Positions 1 through 9,858 are shown, numbered from the stretch's first letter. The stretch: DNA of 64,000 nucleotides from Desulfocarbo indianensis (GCA_001184205.1 LBMP01000002.1:147444-211443); one strand, 5' to 3'. The notes: generated by a model not told the origin, from the sequence alone. A program made the numbers and translations.

Positions 1-1415
1 TACAGGACCAGGTAGTTGACCAGGCGGTTGAGGCGGTTTTGCAAGAGGGAGGCCTCGGCCTCCTGCCGGGTCGCCTGGGCGTCCAGCCATACCTGCATGG
101 ATTCGGCGCCGGCGCGGTAACGCGTCTCATAGGTGCCTTCGACTTGCTCGGCGAGGGTCAGCGCCTCCTGGAGCTTGACCCCCTGGGACGCATAATGTTG
201 CCGCGAGGACAGGGCGTCCTCCACTTCTTTCAAGGCCGCGTACAGGGTCTGCCGGAACTCGACCACCGCTTGTTCGTACTGGGCCTGGGCCAGTTCATTG
301 CTGAGCTGCATCTCGTTCCATTGCAGGAAGGGGAAGCTCAGGCCGGCCAAGAGGCTGGCCACCGGGTTTTTGACCACTTCCAACAGGGCGGAGCTGGCGG
401 AGCCCAAGGTGCCGGTGAGGGATAGGGTCGGGTAGTAGCTGGTGCGGGTGGCGTCCACGTTGGCCAGCGTCTTGCGCAGCCTGCTTTCCGCGGCCCGCAA
501 GTCCGGCCGGCGGGACAATACCTCCGCGGGCAGCCCTGCCGCCACCGTGGGCTGCGGCCCGCGCGGCAACCGTTGGGGATCGGCGACCGCTCCCTGGGGC
601 GGCCCGTCAAACAGGATGGCCAGCGCGGTGCGCTTGGCCGCCAGTTGGCGCTGCAACTCCTCCTGGTTGGCCTGCAAGCTGGCCAGGGAGCGCCGCGCTT
701 CCATCTCCGCCAGGGACGAGTCGGCTCCGGCGCGGTGGCGGACCTGGGCCAGCTCCAGGGATTTGCCGGCCCGGTCGATGTTTTTCCGGCCCAGGGCGAT
801 GCTTTCGTTCAGGTAGGCGGTTTGAAAATACAGCTCCGCCGTGGTCTCGAGCAGGGTGAGGGCGGCGCTACGGAGATCATCCTCGGTGGCGGCGGCCTCC
901 CATGCGGCCATGTCGCGCTGACTGGTCAGCTTGCCCCAAAGGTCCACCTCGTAGCTGAGCGATCCGCTGGCTCCATGGGAGGTGCTGTTCTGCCCATTGT
1001 TCAGGTTGCTGGCGTACTCGCCGCTGAGATTGGCGCTGGCCGTGGGATAGAGGGCGTCCGCCTTCAGGCCGGCCTCCAGGCGGGCCTGGCGCACCTTCAG
1101 GGCCGCCACGGCCAGGTCGTTGTTGCGCTGTAGGGCCAGCACCAAGAGGCGGCCCAGTTCGGGATCATTGAAGCCCAGGGCGCGGGTGGCCAGGGAGTCC
1201 GGGGCGAGGCCCGCCAGGGCCGCGCGGTTTTTGTCCTCGGCCTCGGCTTGCTTGTCCTTTGCCTTGGCCCGCTCCCCGCTGGCGCCCTGCCAGGCGGCGG
1301 GAAGGTTGAGCTCCGGCCGTTGATAGGGTGTGCTTTGGCAGGCGCCGCCTGCCATCAGCAGCAGCGCCAAGCCCAGCAAGGCCAGCCAATGCAATATGCG
1401 TGGTTTGGTTCTCAT
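1..1415 (-). CDS. RND/MacAB-type outer-membrane efflux lipoprotein (TolC/NodT family), 3' end cut by window edge
   Basis: This is probably the outer-membrane channel of the MacAB-type pump encoded just upstream. The frame opens with ATG at 1415 ([20 protein letters not shown]) and has a lipobox ending in GGAC about 26 residues in, so it should be a lipid-anchored outer-membrane factor. The reading frame stays open to base 1, so the C-terminus lies outside the window. The start overlaps the macB stop in an ATGA at 1412-1415, which implies translational coupling. The rest is Ala/Leu/Gln-rich and fits the helical barrel of the OprM/CusC/NodT group. The exported substrate cannot be told. Confidence 0.85.
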   Translation of the reverse strand, partial: MRTKPRILHWLALLGLALLLMAGGACQSTPYQRPELNLPAAWQGASGERAKAKDKQAEAEDKNRAALAGLAPDSLATRALGFNDPELGRLLVLALQRNNDLAVAALKVRQARLEAGLKADALYPTASANLSGEYASNLNNGQNSTSHGASGSLSYEVDLWGKLTSQRDMAAWEAAATEDDLRSAALTLLETTAELYFQTAYLNESIALGRKNIDRAGKSLELAQVRHRAGADSSLAEMEARRSLASLQANQEELQRQLAAKRTALAILFDGPPQGAVADPQRLPRGPQPTVAAGLPAEVLSRRPDLRAAESRLRKTLANVDATRTSYYPTLSLTGTLGSASSALLEVVKNPVASLLAGLSFPFLQWNEMQLSNELAQAQYEQAVVEFRQTLYAALKEVEDALSSRQHYASQGVKLQEALTLAEQVEGTYETRYRAGAESMQVWLDAQATRQEAEASLLQNRLNRLVNYLVL

Positions 1416-3370
1416 TCTCTTGCCAAGGCCTCCACCGGGTCCAACTGCGCCGCGTTCTTAGCCGGCAGGTAACCGAAAACCACTCCCACCATGGTGGCGC
1501 AGGCAAAGGCCGCCAGGATGGAAGAGGTGGAATAAATCATGCGGAAATGATCGCTTATCCAGGAAAACGCCACGCCCACCAACAGGGCCAGGACGATGCC
1601 CATGACCCCGCCGCAGAGGCACACCAGCACCGCCTCCACCAGGAACTGGCGCATGATGTCGCCCCGGCGGGCGCCCACCGCCATGCGCACCCCTATCTCC
1701 CTGGTGCGCTCGGTCACCGAGACCAGCATGATGTTCATCACCCCGATGCCGCCCACCACCAGTGAGATCAGGGCGATGGCGGATATGAGCAGGCGCATGG
1801 TGGCGGTGGTCTGCTCTATGGTCTGGCGAATGGCGTCGGTGTTGAGGGTGAAGAAGTCCTTGAGCCCGTGCCGCCGGGTCAGGAGCCTGATGATGCCCTG
1901 CTCGGCCGCGCCGGTGTCCACCTGGTCGTTTACCCGCACGTTGATGGAGCTCAGGTAGGACTGGCCGATGACCCGCCACATGGCGGTGGTGTAGGGCACC
2001 CACACCTGGAGATTTTCGCTGTTGCCGAAACCGGATTGCTTCTGCTTGGTGACTCCCACCACCCGGGCGGGCACCGTGCCCAGAATTATGACCTTGCCCA
2101 CCGGGTTGGCGTCCCCGGCAAAAAGCTTGTTAAGGGTGTTGTGGTCGATCACCGCTTCCTGGGCCTGATGCTTCACCGCTTCCTCATCGAAAAAGCGGCC
2201 CATCTCCAGCTCGTAGCCGCGCACCCGGAAATACTGCTCGCCCACCCCGATCACCGAGCCGGACAGCGACAGGTTGCGGTAGCGCAGGCTGGCGGTCTTG
2301 GAGAGCTTGGGGGTGACGCTGTCCACGAAGGGCTGCTGCCGCAGGGCGTCGGCGTCGCGGGGCACCAGGGTTTCGATGCGCCCGCTGCGCTCGTCCCCGA
2401 AATCCTTGCCCGGAAACACCTCGATGGTGTTGGTGCCGATGGAGCTGATGTCCTTCAGGATGCGCTGCTGCGAGCCCTCGCCCAGGGCCACCACCGAGAC
2501 CACCGAGGCGATGCCGATGATAATGCCCAGCATGGTCAAGAAGGTGCGCAAACGGTGCGAGCCCATGGCCAAGAGGGCCATGCGCATGGCCTCGCTGAAC
2601 TGATCCCAGCCGGAACTCCAGGCGTGCCCAGGCTTTGGCGAGGGCCCGGCCATCCCCGGAGCGGACCGGTCCTGGGCCGTGTCGGAGCGCCGGTCCGAGA
2701 TTATCTCGCCGTCGCTTATCTCGATGATGCGTTGGGCATAGGCGGCCACCTGGGGGTCGTGGGTCACGATGACCACGGTGTGCCCCTCCCGGTGCAGCTC
2801 TTCCAGCAGCTCCATCATTTCCTGGCCGCTGCGCCGGTCCAGGGCTCCGGTGGGCTCATCGGCCAGGATCAGGCGGCCCCCGTTCATCAGGGCGCGCGCG
2901 ATGCTGACCCTTTGCTGCTGCCCGCCGGAGAGCTGGCCCGGCCGGTAAGCGAGGCGATCGCCCAGGCCCAGGCGGCGCAAGAGCGCGGTCCCCCGTTCGC
3001 GCCGCTGGCCGCGGCCGCGGCCGGCGTAGATGGCCGGCACCTCCACGTTGCCCACGGCGCTCAGGTCGGAAAGCAGGTGATAGCGTTGGAATATGAAGCC
3101 GAAATGCTCGCGGCGCAGCCGGGCCAGCTCATCGCTGTCCAGGGTGCCGGTGTCGCGGCCGTCAAAAAGATAGGCGCCGCGGGTGGGGCGGTCCAGGCAG
3201 CCCAGCAGGTTCATGAGGGTGGACTTGCCCGAGCCGGAGGTGCCGATTATGGCCACCATCTCTCCGGCGGTGATGGTCAGGTTGACGTCCTTGAGCACCG
3301 CCACCATATCCTCGCCGGAAGGATACTCCCGGTACACGCCCCTGAGCTCTATCAAAGGAGTGGCGCTCAT
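1412..3370 (-). CDS. macB: MacB-like ABC transporter, fused ATPase-permease (652 aa)
   Basis: This inner-membrane ABC protein drives a tripartite efflux pump with the adaptor and outer-membrane factor beside it. The ATPase is N-terminal: Walker [10 protein letters not shown] at residues 43-51, then signature LSGGQQQR and Walker [13 protein letters not shown]. The FtsX/MacB half follows, with a first transmembrane helix near [18 protein letters not shown], a large periplasmic domain and three C-terminal helices (one is [14 protein letters not shown]). The length matches MacB at about 650 residues. The frame is open further upstream, but [11 protein letters not shown] at 3370 is where family homology begins and it sits two bases after the macA stop. 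Family members export macrolides, lipopeptides or toxins; the substrate here is unknown. Confidence 0.93.
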   Translation of the reverse strand: MSATPLIELRGVYREYPSGEDMVAVLKDVNLTITAGEMVAIIGTSGSGKSTLMNLLGCLDRPTRGAYLFDGRDTGTLDSDELARLRREHFGFIFQRYHLLSDLSAVGNVEVPAIYAGRGRGQRRERGTALLRRLGLGDRLAYRPGQLSGGQQQRVSIARALMNGGRLILADEPTGALDRRSGQEMMELLEELHREGHTVVIVTHDPQVAAYAQRIIEISDGEIISDRRSDTAQDRSAPGMAGPSPKPGHAWSSGWDQFSEAMRMALLAMGSHRLRTFLTMLGIIIGIASVVSVVALGEGSQQRILKDISSIGTNTIEVFPGKDFGDERSGRIETLVPRDADALRQQPFVDSVTPKLSKTASLRYRNLSLSGSVIGVGEQYFRVRGYELEMGRFFDEEAVKHQAQEAVIDHNTLNKLFAGDANPVGKVIILGTVPARVVGVTKQKQSGFGNSENLQVWVPYTTAMWRVIGQSYLSSINVRVNDQVDTGAAEQGIIRLLTRRHGLKDFFTLNTDAIRQTIEQTTATMRLLISAIALISLVVGGIGVMNIMLVSVTERTREIGVRMAVGARRGDIMRQFLVEAVLVCLCGGVMGIVLALLVGVAFSWISDHFRMIYSTSSILAAFACATMVGVVFGYLPAKNAAQLDPVEALARE

Positions 3371-3372
3371 GC

Positions 3373-4584
3373 CTATAGCCCCATGGGCGGCGGCCGGCGG
3401 CCCTGGCTCTCCTGGTTGGCGGCGTCCGCCTCGCCGATGACCACCTGTTCGCCCTCCCGGATGCCTTCCAGCACCTGGGCCTGGTTGCTGTCGTTGATGC
3501 CCACCGCGACCCAACGGTCCGCGGGCCGGTTGCCCGCGCCTAAGACCCTTACTAGGTAGCGGCCCCGCGAATCCCTGGAGCCCAGGGCCGAGGAGGGGAT
3601 GCTGACGGCCTTTTGGGCCTCGGCCACCACGATGGTGCACTGGGCGGTCATATAGATGCGCAGCCTGCCGTCCTGGTTGGGCACGTCGAACAGCCCGTTG
3701 TAATAGATGGCCGAGCTGGAGGAGGAGGTGGCGGAACTGCCGCCGCTGGAGGAATTGGAGTCTTCCTCGGTAATGGATTCGGGGGCGGGTTCGATGGCCC
3801 GCAGGCTGGCGTAGTAACGCTGGTCCGGCTGGCCCAGGATGGTGAAGTAGACCTTCTGGCCGGGCTTGACCCGGACCACGTCGGCCTCTGATATCTCCGC
3901 CTCCACGGTCATGACGTTCAGCTGGGCGAGCATGACGATGGTGGGCGCCGACTGGCTGGCGTTGACCGTCTGGCCCTCCTTGGTGATGATCGCCACCACC
4001 ACCCCGTCCATGGGCGCGGTGATCTTGGTGTAGCCCAAGTTGACCTCGGCGTTGGAGACGTTCACTTTGGCCTCCTCCAGCTGGGCTTCAAGGGCGGCGA
4101 TCTCCTCCTTGGTAACCTCCCGGGTGGCCAGGGCGTCCTCGTAGTCCTGCCGCGAGCCGGCGTCCTTGTCCGCCAGCAGCTTCTTGCGGGCCAGGGAGGC
4201 CTCGGCCTGGCGCAGGGTGGCCCGCTTGCCGCGCAGTTGGGCCTGCACGTTCTTGAGGGCGGCCTGAGCGGTCTTGAGATCGTTCTGCTGGGTGAGCGAG
4301 TCGATCTCCGCGATCAACTGACCCTTGGCGACCTCGTCGCCCAGCTCCACCTTGAGGGACTTGACCTGGCCCGAGGCCCGGGAGCCCACGCTCACCAGCT
4401 TGGATGCCTTCAATTCGCCGGTGGCCAATACGGTGTCTTCGAGATCGGCCACCGCCGCCTTGGCGGTCAGGAAACGCGGCGTGTCGGCGGCGGGGAAAAA
4501 ATACACCTTGACCCCCGCCCCCAGGACCAGCAGGGCCAGCGCCGCCAGCAGCCAGCGCCATATTTTAGGGAAGTTCTTTTTCAT
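3373..4584 (-). CDS. macA: MacA-like periplasmic adaptor (membrane fusion protein, 403 aa)
   Basis: This adaptor links MacB to the outer-membrane factor. It begins [11 protein letters not shown] with an N-terminal signal-anchor helix (about residues 11-30). A biotinyl/lipoyl-like half follows ([20 protein letters not shown]), then a long alpha-hairpin of Ala/Leu/Lys/Glu heptads (about 100-210) and the second lipoyl half ([10 protein letters not shown]). The C-terminal beta-barrel region carries a Ser-rich insert ([14 protein letters not shown]) that is unusual for the family and probably a surface loop. The ATG at 4584 has AGGCGG just upstream; an in-frame extension to 4695 is not protein-like. 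The gene heads the macA-macB-OMF operon. Confidence 0.92.
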   Translation of the reverse strand: MKKNFPKIWRWLLAALALLVLGAGVKVYFFPAADTPRFLTAKAAVADLEDTVLATGELKASKLVSVGSRASGQVKSLKVELGDEVAKGQLIAEIDSLTQQNDLKTAQAALKNVQAQLRGKRATLRQAEASLARKKLLADKDAGSRQDYEDALATREVTKEEIAALEAQLEEAKVNVSNAEVNLGYTKITAPMDGVVVAIITKEGQTVNASQSAPTIVMLAQLNVMTVEAEISEADVVRVKPGQKVYFTILGQPDQRYYASLRAIEPAPESITEEDSNSSSGGSSATSSSSSAIYYNGLFDVPNQDGRLRIYMTAQCTIVVAEAQKAVSIPSSALGSRDSRGRYLVRVLGAGNRPADRWVAVGINDSNQAQVLEGIREGEQVVIGEADAANQESQGRRPPPMGL

Positions 4585-4861
4585 GTTCGGTCCGCCTGGG
4601 GTTTCATGCCTGCTTCGGTTCCTTCCTGCCCCGCCGTCCGGCCCGGCTTGGGTGGCCGGCGGGTTTAAAAAAAATATAACGAGCCGATTCGGCAAAAGCG
4701 GTTAAGGAACCGAAATGGGTGTGTAAAGATTATGAAAAAGTGGGCTGTTCGCTTGTTGGGGTTCTAGAAAAAGGCCCAAAGGCAGAGTAGCTTTAATCTG
4801 AATCTTGCCGGGTCGGCTCGTCCCCTCCCGGCAAAGGGGAAACCCGAAGGAGGCCCTGGCC
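4585..4861. promoter_or_regulatory. divergent control region between macA and the response-regulator gene
   Basis: This 277-base gap separates the minus-strand efflux operon from the plus-strand two-component pair. An AT-rich stretch lies around 4665-4775. At 4723-4738 the sequence GTAAAGATTATGAAAA resembles the tandem GTAAA half-sites bound by CpxR-type regulators. That match is loose and the second half-site is imperfect, so autoregulation and control of the pump are inferences. A strong Shine-Dalgarno (GAAGGAGG, 4846-4853) ends the region. Confidence 0.4.
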
Positions 4862-5572
4862 GTGGGCAAGCAAGAGATGCAAGCCGAAATACGCGTGCTG
4901 CTTATCGACGACGACGCCGAGTTGGGCTCCATGCTCACCGAGTACCTGGGGGGGGAAGGATTCACCACCACGGTGGTCTACGACGGAAAGGCCGGGGTGG
5001 AGGAGGCGCTGCGCGGCGAGCACGACGTGGTGGTCCTCGACGTGATGCTCCCCCTGCTCAACGGGGTGGAGGCGCTCAAGCGCATCCGCCAGGCCAGCGA
5101 CGTGCCCATCATCATGCTCACCGCCAAGGGCGATCCCGTGGACCGCATCGTGGGCCTGGAAATGGGGGCCGATGACTACGTGCCCAAGCCCTGCTACCCG
5201 CGCGAGCTGGCGGCCCGGCTGCGGGCGGTGTTGCGGCGCAGCGAGGGCGGGGCGGGCCGCCAGCGCGGCCAGGCCATGGTGTTGGGAGACCTCAAGCTGC
5301 AGCCGGCCCAGCGCCAGGCCTGCTGGCGGGAACGCCCCCTTAATCTGACGGCCACCGAGTTCAACATTCTGGAGGCCCTGCTGAGCGGCGGCGACCGGGT
5401 GTTGTCCAAGGACGAGCTGTCGGAAAAGGTCCTGGGACGCCCCCGCGAGCCCTACGACCGCTCGGTGGACGTGCACGTGAGCAATCTGCGCCAAAAGCTT
5501 TCCGCCCTGGCCGGGGACGCCGTGGAGATCGAGACCGTGCGCGGCGTGGGCTACCGCCTGAGGGGGAAATAG
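4862..5572 (+). CDS. OmpR-family response regulator, CpxR-like (236 aa)
   Basis: This is a cytoplasmic transcription regulator, phosphorylated by the kinase encoded two bases downstream. The receiver domain has the acidic pair DD at 17-18, the phospho-acceptor D60 (VVVLDVMLP), T87 and K109. The C-terminal winged helix (LTATEFNILEALL through VHVSNLRQKL and GVGYRLRG) is of the OmpR/PhoB type. I chose GTG 4862 because GAAGGAGG ends eight bases before it; ATG 4877 is a second option and the more upstream frame is not conserved-looking. The divergent position next to macAB suggests it controls efflux, which is inference. Confidence 0.92.
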   Translation: MGKQEMQAEIRVLLIDDDAELGSMLTEYLGGEGFTTTVVYDGKAGVEEALRGEHDVVVLDVMLPLLNGVEALKRIRQASDVPIIMLTAKGDPVDRIVGLEMGADDYVPKPCYPRELAARLRAVLRRSEGGAGRQRGQAMVLGDLKLQPAQRQACWRERPLNLTATEFNILEALLSGGDRVLSKDELSEKVLGRPREPYDRSVDVHVSNLRQKLSALAGDAVEIETVRGVGYRLRGK

Positions 5573-5574
5573 AA

Positions 5575-6921
5575 ATGCGCTTGCGCTTGTTCTGGAAAAT
5601 CCTTTTCCTCTTTTGGCTCACCTTCATGCTCATCGTGGAGGGGATGTGGGTGATCTACACCCTGTTCGGCGGCCACCACCGGCCCCTGGACGTAAGGGTC
5701 GCCGAACGCTTCGCCCGGCAGCAGATGGCCACGGCCGAGGCCGTGCTGCGGCGCGAGGGCATCGACTCCCTGCGCGCGGTGATCGACGCCTGGCCCGCCG
5801 GGGAACAAACCTGGCTCACGGTGCGACCAGTCTCCGGCGCTCCGGAGCCCGCGCCAATCAAAAGCCACCAGCGCAGCCTGCCGCCCCTGGCGGCCAGGGT
5901 GGCGGCCCCGGACGGGGTCATCTATCTACTTAGCTATGACACCAGCCAGCTGCAGGCCGAGTTCCGGCCGCCGGGTCCCCTGAACATACCCCTCCCCCTG
6001 GTCACCTTCGGAATCGTGGGAGGCTTGTTGTTCGCCGCGGTCCTGGCCTGGTATCTCACCAATCCCATCCGGCGCCTGCGCGACGGTTTCTCCCAGTTGG
6101 CGCAGGGCCATCTGGGGGTGCGGCTGAAGGAACACGTGGGGCGCCGCCGTGACGAGCTGGCCGACCTGGCCCGCGACTTCGACCGCATGGCCGAGCGCCT
6201 GCAACAGCTCATCACCTCCCGGGAACGCATGTTGCACGTGGTTTCCCATGAGCTGCGCTCCCCCCTGGCGCGGCTGCACGTGGCGGTGGGTCTGGCCCAG
6301 CAGGACCCGCGCCGCCTGTCCGCCACCCTGGAGCGTATCGAGCTGGAGGCCAGGCGGTTGGACGAGATGGTGGGCGAAGTGCTGGCCCTGGCCCGCACGG
6401 AATCCGGGAGCCCCCAGTTGGATGACTACCTCGATTTGAACCGGCTGGTGCTGACCGTGGCCAACGACGCCAGTTTCGAGGCCCAATCCTCCAGGGTGAA
6501 GGTGGAGACCGATCTGGGGGAGGCCGCCAGCCCGCCCCACCCCACGGTCAAGGGCAACGCGGAGTTGCTGCGCCGCGCCCTGGAAAACGTGGTGCGCAAC
6601 GCCCTGCGCCATTCCACCCGCGGACAGACGGTGCGGATAGAGGTCGCCCCGGATTGGGCCGGCAAGTTCTTCACCATCAAGGTTCGCGACCAGGGGCCGG
6701 GCATGGAGCCCAAGGCGCTGGAGAGCTTTTTCGAGCCCTTTGTGCAGGGGCACGGTTGGGTGGATGGGCAAGGCTTCGGCCTGGGGCTGGCCATCGCCCA
6801 AAAGGCGGTGCAGGCCCATGGCGGATCCATCAGGGCGCAGAATCTGGCGGATCTGGGGCTGGCGGACCGCGGGCTGATGGTCACCATCCAATTACCCTTC
6901 GGCCCCCAAGGGTCCGCCTAG
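5575..6921 (+). CDS. sensor histidine kinase, CpxA-like (448 aa)
   Basis: This inner-membrane sensor is the partner of the preceding regulator. Transmembrane helix 1 spans about residues 9-30 and helix 2 about 139-162, enclosing a periplasmic domain of roughly 110 residues. HAMP follows (NPIRRLRDGFSQLAQG, about 163-215). The HisKA phospho-acceptor is H225 in HVVSHELRSPLARL. The ATPase domain shows the N box (RALENVVRNALRHS), G1 (DQGPGMEP) and G2 (GFGLGLAIAQKAV). Only two bases separate it from the regulator gene, so the pair is co-transcribed. The signal sensed is unknown; envelope stress is typical of Cpx-like systems. Confidence 0.92.
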   Translation: MRLRLFWKILFLFWLTFMLIVEGMWVIYTLFGGHHRPLDVRVAERFARQQMATAEAVLRREGIDSLRAVIDAWPAGEQTWLTVRPVSGAPEPAPIKSHQRSLPPLAARVAAPDGVIYLLSYDTSQLQAEFRPPGPLNIPLPLVTFGIVGGLLFAAVLAWYLTNPIRRLRDGFSQLAQGHLGVRLKEHVGRRRDELADLARDFDRMAERLQQLITSRERMLHVVSHELRSPLARLHVAVGLAQQDPRRLSATLERIELEARRLDEMVGEVLALARTESGSPQLDDYLDLNRLVLTVANDASFEAQSSRVKVETDLGEAASPPHPTVKGNAELLRRALENVVRNALRHSTRGQTVRIEVAPDWAGKFFTIKVRDQGPGMEPKALESFFEPFVQGHGWVDGQGFGLGLAIAQKAVQAHGGSIRAQNLADLGLADRGLMVTIQLPFGPQGSA

Positions 6922-7251
6922 GGATGGCCATGGAATCGAGGCCGCAGAATGCGGGGACAGCCTGAAAAACAGCCCGGTTTTATGGTAATGGAGGCCCGGC
7001 GCGCGGGCGGCGTTGCCTTGCTCCGGGTCTTTAGCCGGCATCCGCCAATCCTGGCGCCCGCCAGCAAGGAAGTTAATTTTTCCCGCCATACTCGTTATGC
7101 GCAGTGCAGGGAACTCGCCCATGCGCCGCCTTGCCAGCCTGGTCAGTCGGGATATTTCAGCCCCGGCGCTACAGCCGCCAAATAAAAAGCCGCGAGCAGG
7201 CGCTGACCCGCCAACCAAACGGCCTTGATCAAACATAAGGAGAAGCATCTC
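6922..7251. other. gene-free spacer before the amidohydrolase-like lipoprotein gene
   Basis: About 330 bases between the kinase and the next gene hold no convincing coding frame; the short frames here have no family-like sequence. A Shine-Dalgarno (ATAAGGAGA, about 7235-7243) precedes the next ATG. No clear promoter hexamers or strong inverted repeats were noticed. Confidence 0.5.
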
Positions 7252-8664
7252 ATGAAAGCTATCGCGCTGCTGATCGCGGGCGTGTCTCTGTGCCTGCTGG
7301 CCGCTTGCATGAGCCCCCGCCATTCGGGTGACCGGCCCGGTCCGGGCCGGGAGCCCGGTTTCGACGCGGACCAGGGGCGGGGCCGCGAGCCCTTGGATAA
7401 ACAGACCTTGGCCCGTCTCCAGGCCATCGGGGTGATAGACACCAGCGCCCACTTGGTCGGCATGGACGGCGCGGGCAGGGGAGACGGTTCCGCGGATTAC
7501 GGCGCGGCCCTAAAAAATGCCGCAATCATGATGGATCGCTTGGGCGTCCGCAAGACGATCCTGGCGCCGGTGGCCTATTCCTTCCAGGACTTGGTCATCG
7601 TTCCGGCGGAAAAATACGCCGGAAATATTTTCAAGGACCAGCAGCGCTTCGCCTTTCTGGGCGGCGGCGGCACCCTCAACCCCATGATGGGCCAGGCCGT
7701 TTCCCAGGGCCAGCTCACGCCCGCCGTGTGGCGCCATTTCGAACAGACCGTCAAAGATCTTCTCGGCATGGGCATTAAGGGGTTCGGCCAGCTCAGCGCC
7801 CTCAGCTTTGCCCGCGACGATAAGCAACATTACATCTGCATGCCTCCGGACAATCCCCTGATGCTGCGGCTGGCCGATTTGGCCGCCCAGTATGGGGTGC
7901 CCATCGACCTGAGTATGGAACTGGTCAGCCAACCCTCGGTCCTGCCTCCCCACCTGAGAGCCACGCTGAATCCCTATGACCTGGAGCCCAACCTGGCCGC
8001 CTTTGAACGGCTCCTGGCGCACAACCGGCGGGCCAAGATCGTCTGGGCCAACGCGGGCCGCTGCAACACCGGCCAACGCACGGTGGAGGCCATGACCCGG
8101 CTGCTGGCCCAACACCCCAACCTGTATATGGCCATCTCCGTTTCGCCCGATGACGGCCTGCGCGAAACCAGTCCCATGGGGCCGGGGAGAAAAATAAAGC
8201 CCCAGTGGCTCGAGATGCTGAAGAGATTCCCGGACCGCTTCGTCATCGGCAGCGGCCAGCAGTTCATGGCCGCCTCGGAGCAGGGGCAGGGCCCCGGCGG
8301 CTCAGGCCGCAGGGGCGGACCCGGCGGCGGCATGGGCGGCCCCGGCGGTGGCATGGGCGGCCCCGGCGGTGGCATGGGCGGCCCCGGCGGTGGCATGGGC
8401 GGCCCCGGCGGTGGCATGGGCGGCCCCGGCGGTGGCATGGGCGGCCCCGGCGGTGGCATGGGCGGCCACGGCGGTGGCATGGGCGGTCCCGGCGGTGGCA
8501 TGGGCGGTCCCGGCGGCGGGGGCGGAGGGGACCGCCGCGGCCCCAGCCTGGTCATGACCCTGCTGCCCACCATGGAAATGCTGGCCGCGCTGCCAGAGGA
8601 CCTGGCCCGCAAGATCGGGCATGACAATGCGGTGATGCTCTACAACCTGCAAGCCCAGCCCTGA
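7252..8664 (+). CDS. lipoprotein of the amidohydrolase-2 (TIM-barrel) family, probably non-catalytic, with Gly/Met/Pro repeat (470 aa)
   Basis: This is an exported lipoprotein: the signal ends CLLAAC, so C19 would be lipidated. The body resembles metal-dependent hydrolases of the amidohydrolase-2 group (IGVIDTSAHLVGMDG, GIKGFGQL, VPIDLSMEL, KIVWANAGR, DRFVIGSG). At each place where that family normally has a metal-binding His or Asp, this protein shows Ser, Asn or Gly (DTSAH, IDLSME, WANAG, GSGQ), so the site may be dead or changed. Near the C-terminus about 75 residues are Gly-rich, with nine GGM units at 21-base spacing. ATG 7252 follows AAGGAGA. The gene stands alone. Confidence 0.7.
   Translation: MKAIALLIAGVSLCLLAACMSPRHSGDRPGPGREPGFDADQGRGREPLDKQTLARLQAIGVIDTSAHLVGMDGAGRGDGSADYGAALKNAAIMMDRLGVRKTILAPVAYSFQDLVIVPAEKYAGNIFKDQQRFAFLGGGGTLNPMMGQAVSQGQLTPAVWRHFEQTVKDLLGMGIKGFGQLSALSFARDDKQHYICMPPDNPLMLRLADLAAQYGVPIDLSMELVSQPSVLPPHLRATLNPYDLEPNLAAFERLLAHNRRAKIVWANAGRCNTGQRTVEAMTRLLAQHPNLYMAISVSPDDGLRETSPMGPGRKIKPQWLEMLKRFPDRFVIGSGQQFMAASEQGQGPGGSGRRGGPGGGMGGPGGGMGGPGGGMGGPGGGMGGPGGGMGGPGGGMGGPGGGMGGHGGGMGGPGGGMGGPGGGGGGDRRGPSLVMTLLPTMEMLAALPEDLARKIGHDNAVMLYNLQAQP
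8322..8520 (+). repeat. 21-bp tandem repeat, nine GMGGPGG-type units inside the lipoprotein gene
   Basis: The codons for GGMGG recur with ATGs at 8331, 8352, 8373, 8394, 8415, 8436, 8457, 8478 and 8499, an exact 21-base period. Most copies are identical. One unit has CAC for CCC (His for Pro, near 8467) and the last two have synonymous GGT-for-GGC changes, so array ends have begun to diverge. The period is a multiple of three, so unit gain or loss keeps the frame. Confidence 0.95.
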
Positions 8665-8675
8665 TCCTGGCGAAA

Positions 8676-8728
8676 GCTCCTGGCCTGCTCCGGAAAGGAG
8701 CCATTGCCGCCCTGCGGAGGCCAGGAGC
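8676..8728. terminator. terminator-like inverted repeat after the lipoprotein gene
   Basis: GCTCCTGGCC (8676-8685) is exactly complementary to GGCCAGGAGC (8719-8728), with a smaller nested GCTCC/GGAGC hairpin in the loop. It lies 12 bases after the stop codon. No run of T follows, so it may be a transcript-end stabiliser rather than a classical intrinsic terminator. Confidence 0.55.
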
Positions 8729-8804
8729 ATGACAATTTTCACCCTCAGCGGACAGCGGGATGAGTCGGGCTCTTAGCTCTGGGCAGTTGTTTTTGGGAAG
8801 GGCA

Positions 8805-8823
8805 TCTCTCCAAAGAGGAGAGA
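8805..8823. terminator. small inverted repeat beyond the gntR stop
   Basis: TCTCTCC (8805-8811) pairs with GGAGAGA (8817-8823) across a five-base loop, about 30 bases beyond the end of the minus-strand GntR gene. It could end that transcript. No T-run is seen on the relevant strand. Confidence 0.35.
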
Positions 8824-8853
8824 CAAGTTAACAGAGCGAAATACTGAAAAGAA

Positions 8854-9567
8854 TCAGAATTTATTCAGGTTTTCGAAATAATCCATGACAAAGTTGATGT
8901 GCGAGCGCATGTAATCGAAAGCGGCGTGGGTGTCGTGGGCCTTGATGGCCGACAATACCCTTTCGTGCTGCAAATGCACCAGGTCCACGTTGACCACATC
9001 CTGGTAGAGAATCTGCAGGTTCTCGCGGATGCCCACGGCCATGTAATCGTAGAAGTGCTTCATGAGCTGCACCTGCAGCGGGTTTTTACTGGCATAGGCT
9101 ATGCGCATGTGAAAGTAGACGTCTTCGGAGCTTCCCAGGCCCCCCTTTTTGATCTGCTTCGACATCTGGGCCAGGCTTCTTTCCAGCAGGGCGATATCCT
9201 CCTCGTCGGCCCGGCGGGCGGCCAGCACCGCGGAGTTGCACTCCAGGCCCAGGCGAACTTCCAGTAGCTGGTGGAGGCTGACGGCCTGCCCCTCCACCAT
9301 CAGGCTGAGGGGGTTGCGCTTGCCGCCGTCGTGATGGTTGGCCACAAAGGTGCCCTGGCCTTGTCGCTGATCCACCAGGCCCAGGCTGACCAGGCGGCCC
9401 ACCGCGTTGCGCACCGTCGGCCGGCTCACTCCCATCTGTTGGGCCAGTTCCCGCTCCGGGGGCAGCCGGTCCAAGGGCTTGAGCTGACCGCGGAAAATCA
9501 TGTCCCGCAGCTGCTCGAAGACCTGGTCCGATATCTTCTTGGGTTGCACCGTTTTAAAGCGGTCCAT
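8854..9567 (-). CDS. GntR/FadR-subfamily regulator with FCD ligand domain (237 aa)
   Basis: This DNA-binding regulator is probably responsive to the hydroxyacid taken up by the divergent TRAP operon. The N-terminal winged helix (ISDQVFEQLRDMIFRGQ, LPPERELAQQMGVSRPTVR, GLVDQRQGQGTFV) is standard GntR. The remaining 150 residues are helical with the FCD-type pattern (LEVRLGLECNSAVLAARRA, HMRIAYASKN, HERVLSAIKAHD). ATG 9567 gives the usual FadR-group length and has GGGAG upstream; the open frame continues to 9708 without family-like sequence. The group includes PdhR and LldR, which bind TGGT-N3-ACCA, and such a site lies at 9894-9904. Confidence 0.88.
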   Translation of the reverse strand: MDRFKTVQPKKISDQVFEQLRDMIFRGQLKPLDRLPPERELAQQMGVSRPTVRNAVGRLVSLGLVDQRQGQGTFVANHHDGGKRNPLSLMVEGQAVSLHQLLEVRLGLECNSAVLAARRADEEDIALLERSLAQMSKQIKKGGLGSSEDVYFHMRIAYASKNPLQVQLMKHFYDYMAVGIRENLQILYQDVVNVDLVHLQHERVLSAIKAHDTHAAFDYMRSHINFVMDYFENLNKF

Positions 9568-9754
9568 AACTGCTCCCGGCGTTAAAGGTGGCGCTGATAT
9601 CGCGCTAACGGCCCGGTCCTGGCGTGGACATGATTCAGCTTGCTTGGGCCGTGAGGCCCAGGCGACGGCCCCGGCCGCCGAGTTTACCTCCCACTCATCT
9701 TCGGGCAAGGGCCTTTAAGCATCCAGGACCTCCATACGCTCATTAAAATAGCAA

Positions 9755-9783
9755 TTGGTATATTAAAATATTCTTAATACCAA
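9755..9783. promoter_or_regulatory. inverted repeat TTGGTAT-N15-ATACCAA, candidate second GntR site
   Basis: Two perfectly complementary seven-base arms, TTGGTAT (9755-9761) and ATACCAA (9777-9783), lie in the AT-rich gap between gntR and the TRAP operon. Each arm holds the TGGT/ACCA half-site of the downstream operator. It could be an auto-regulatory site for gntR; this is inference from half-site similarity. Confidence 0.45.
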
Positions 9784-9858
9784 ATTACCTTACCATGCAA
9801 TCAGACTGAATAAAACTGATTATACAACATATTGTCAAGAGAAACGTAAAATTTATTG

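Noticed and set aside
8322-8520. Coding genes on other frames of the Gly-repeat region
   Set aside because: Long open frames on both strands here arise from the repetitive GC-rich array and give only Pro-, Ala- or His-rich translations.
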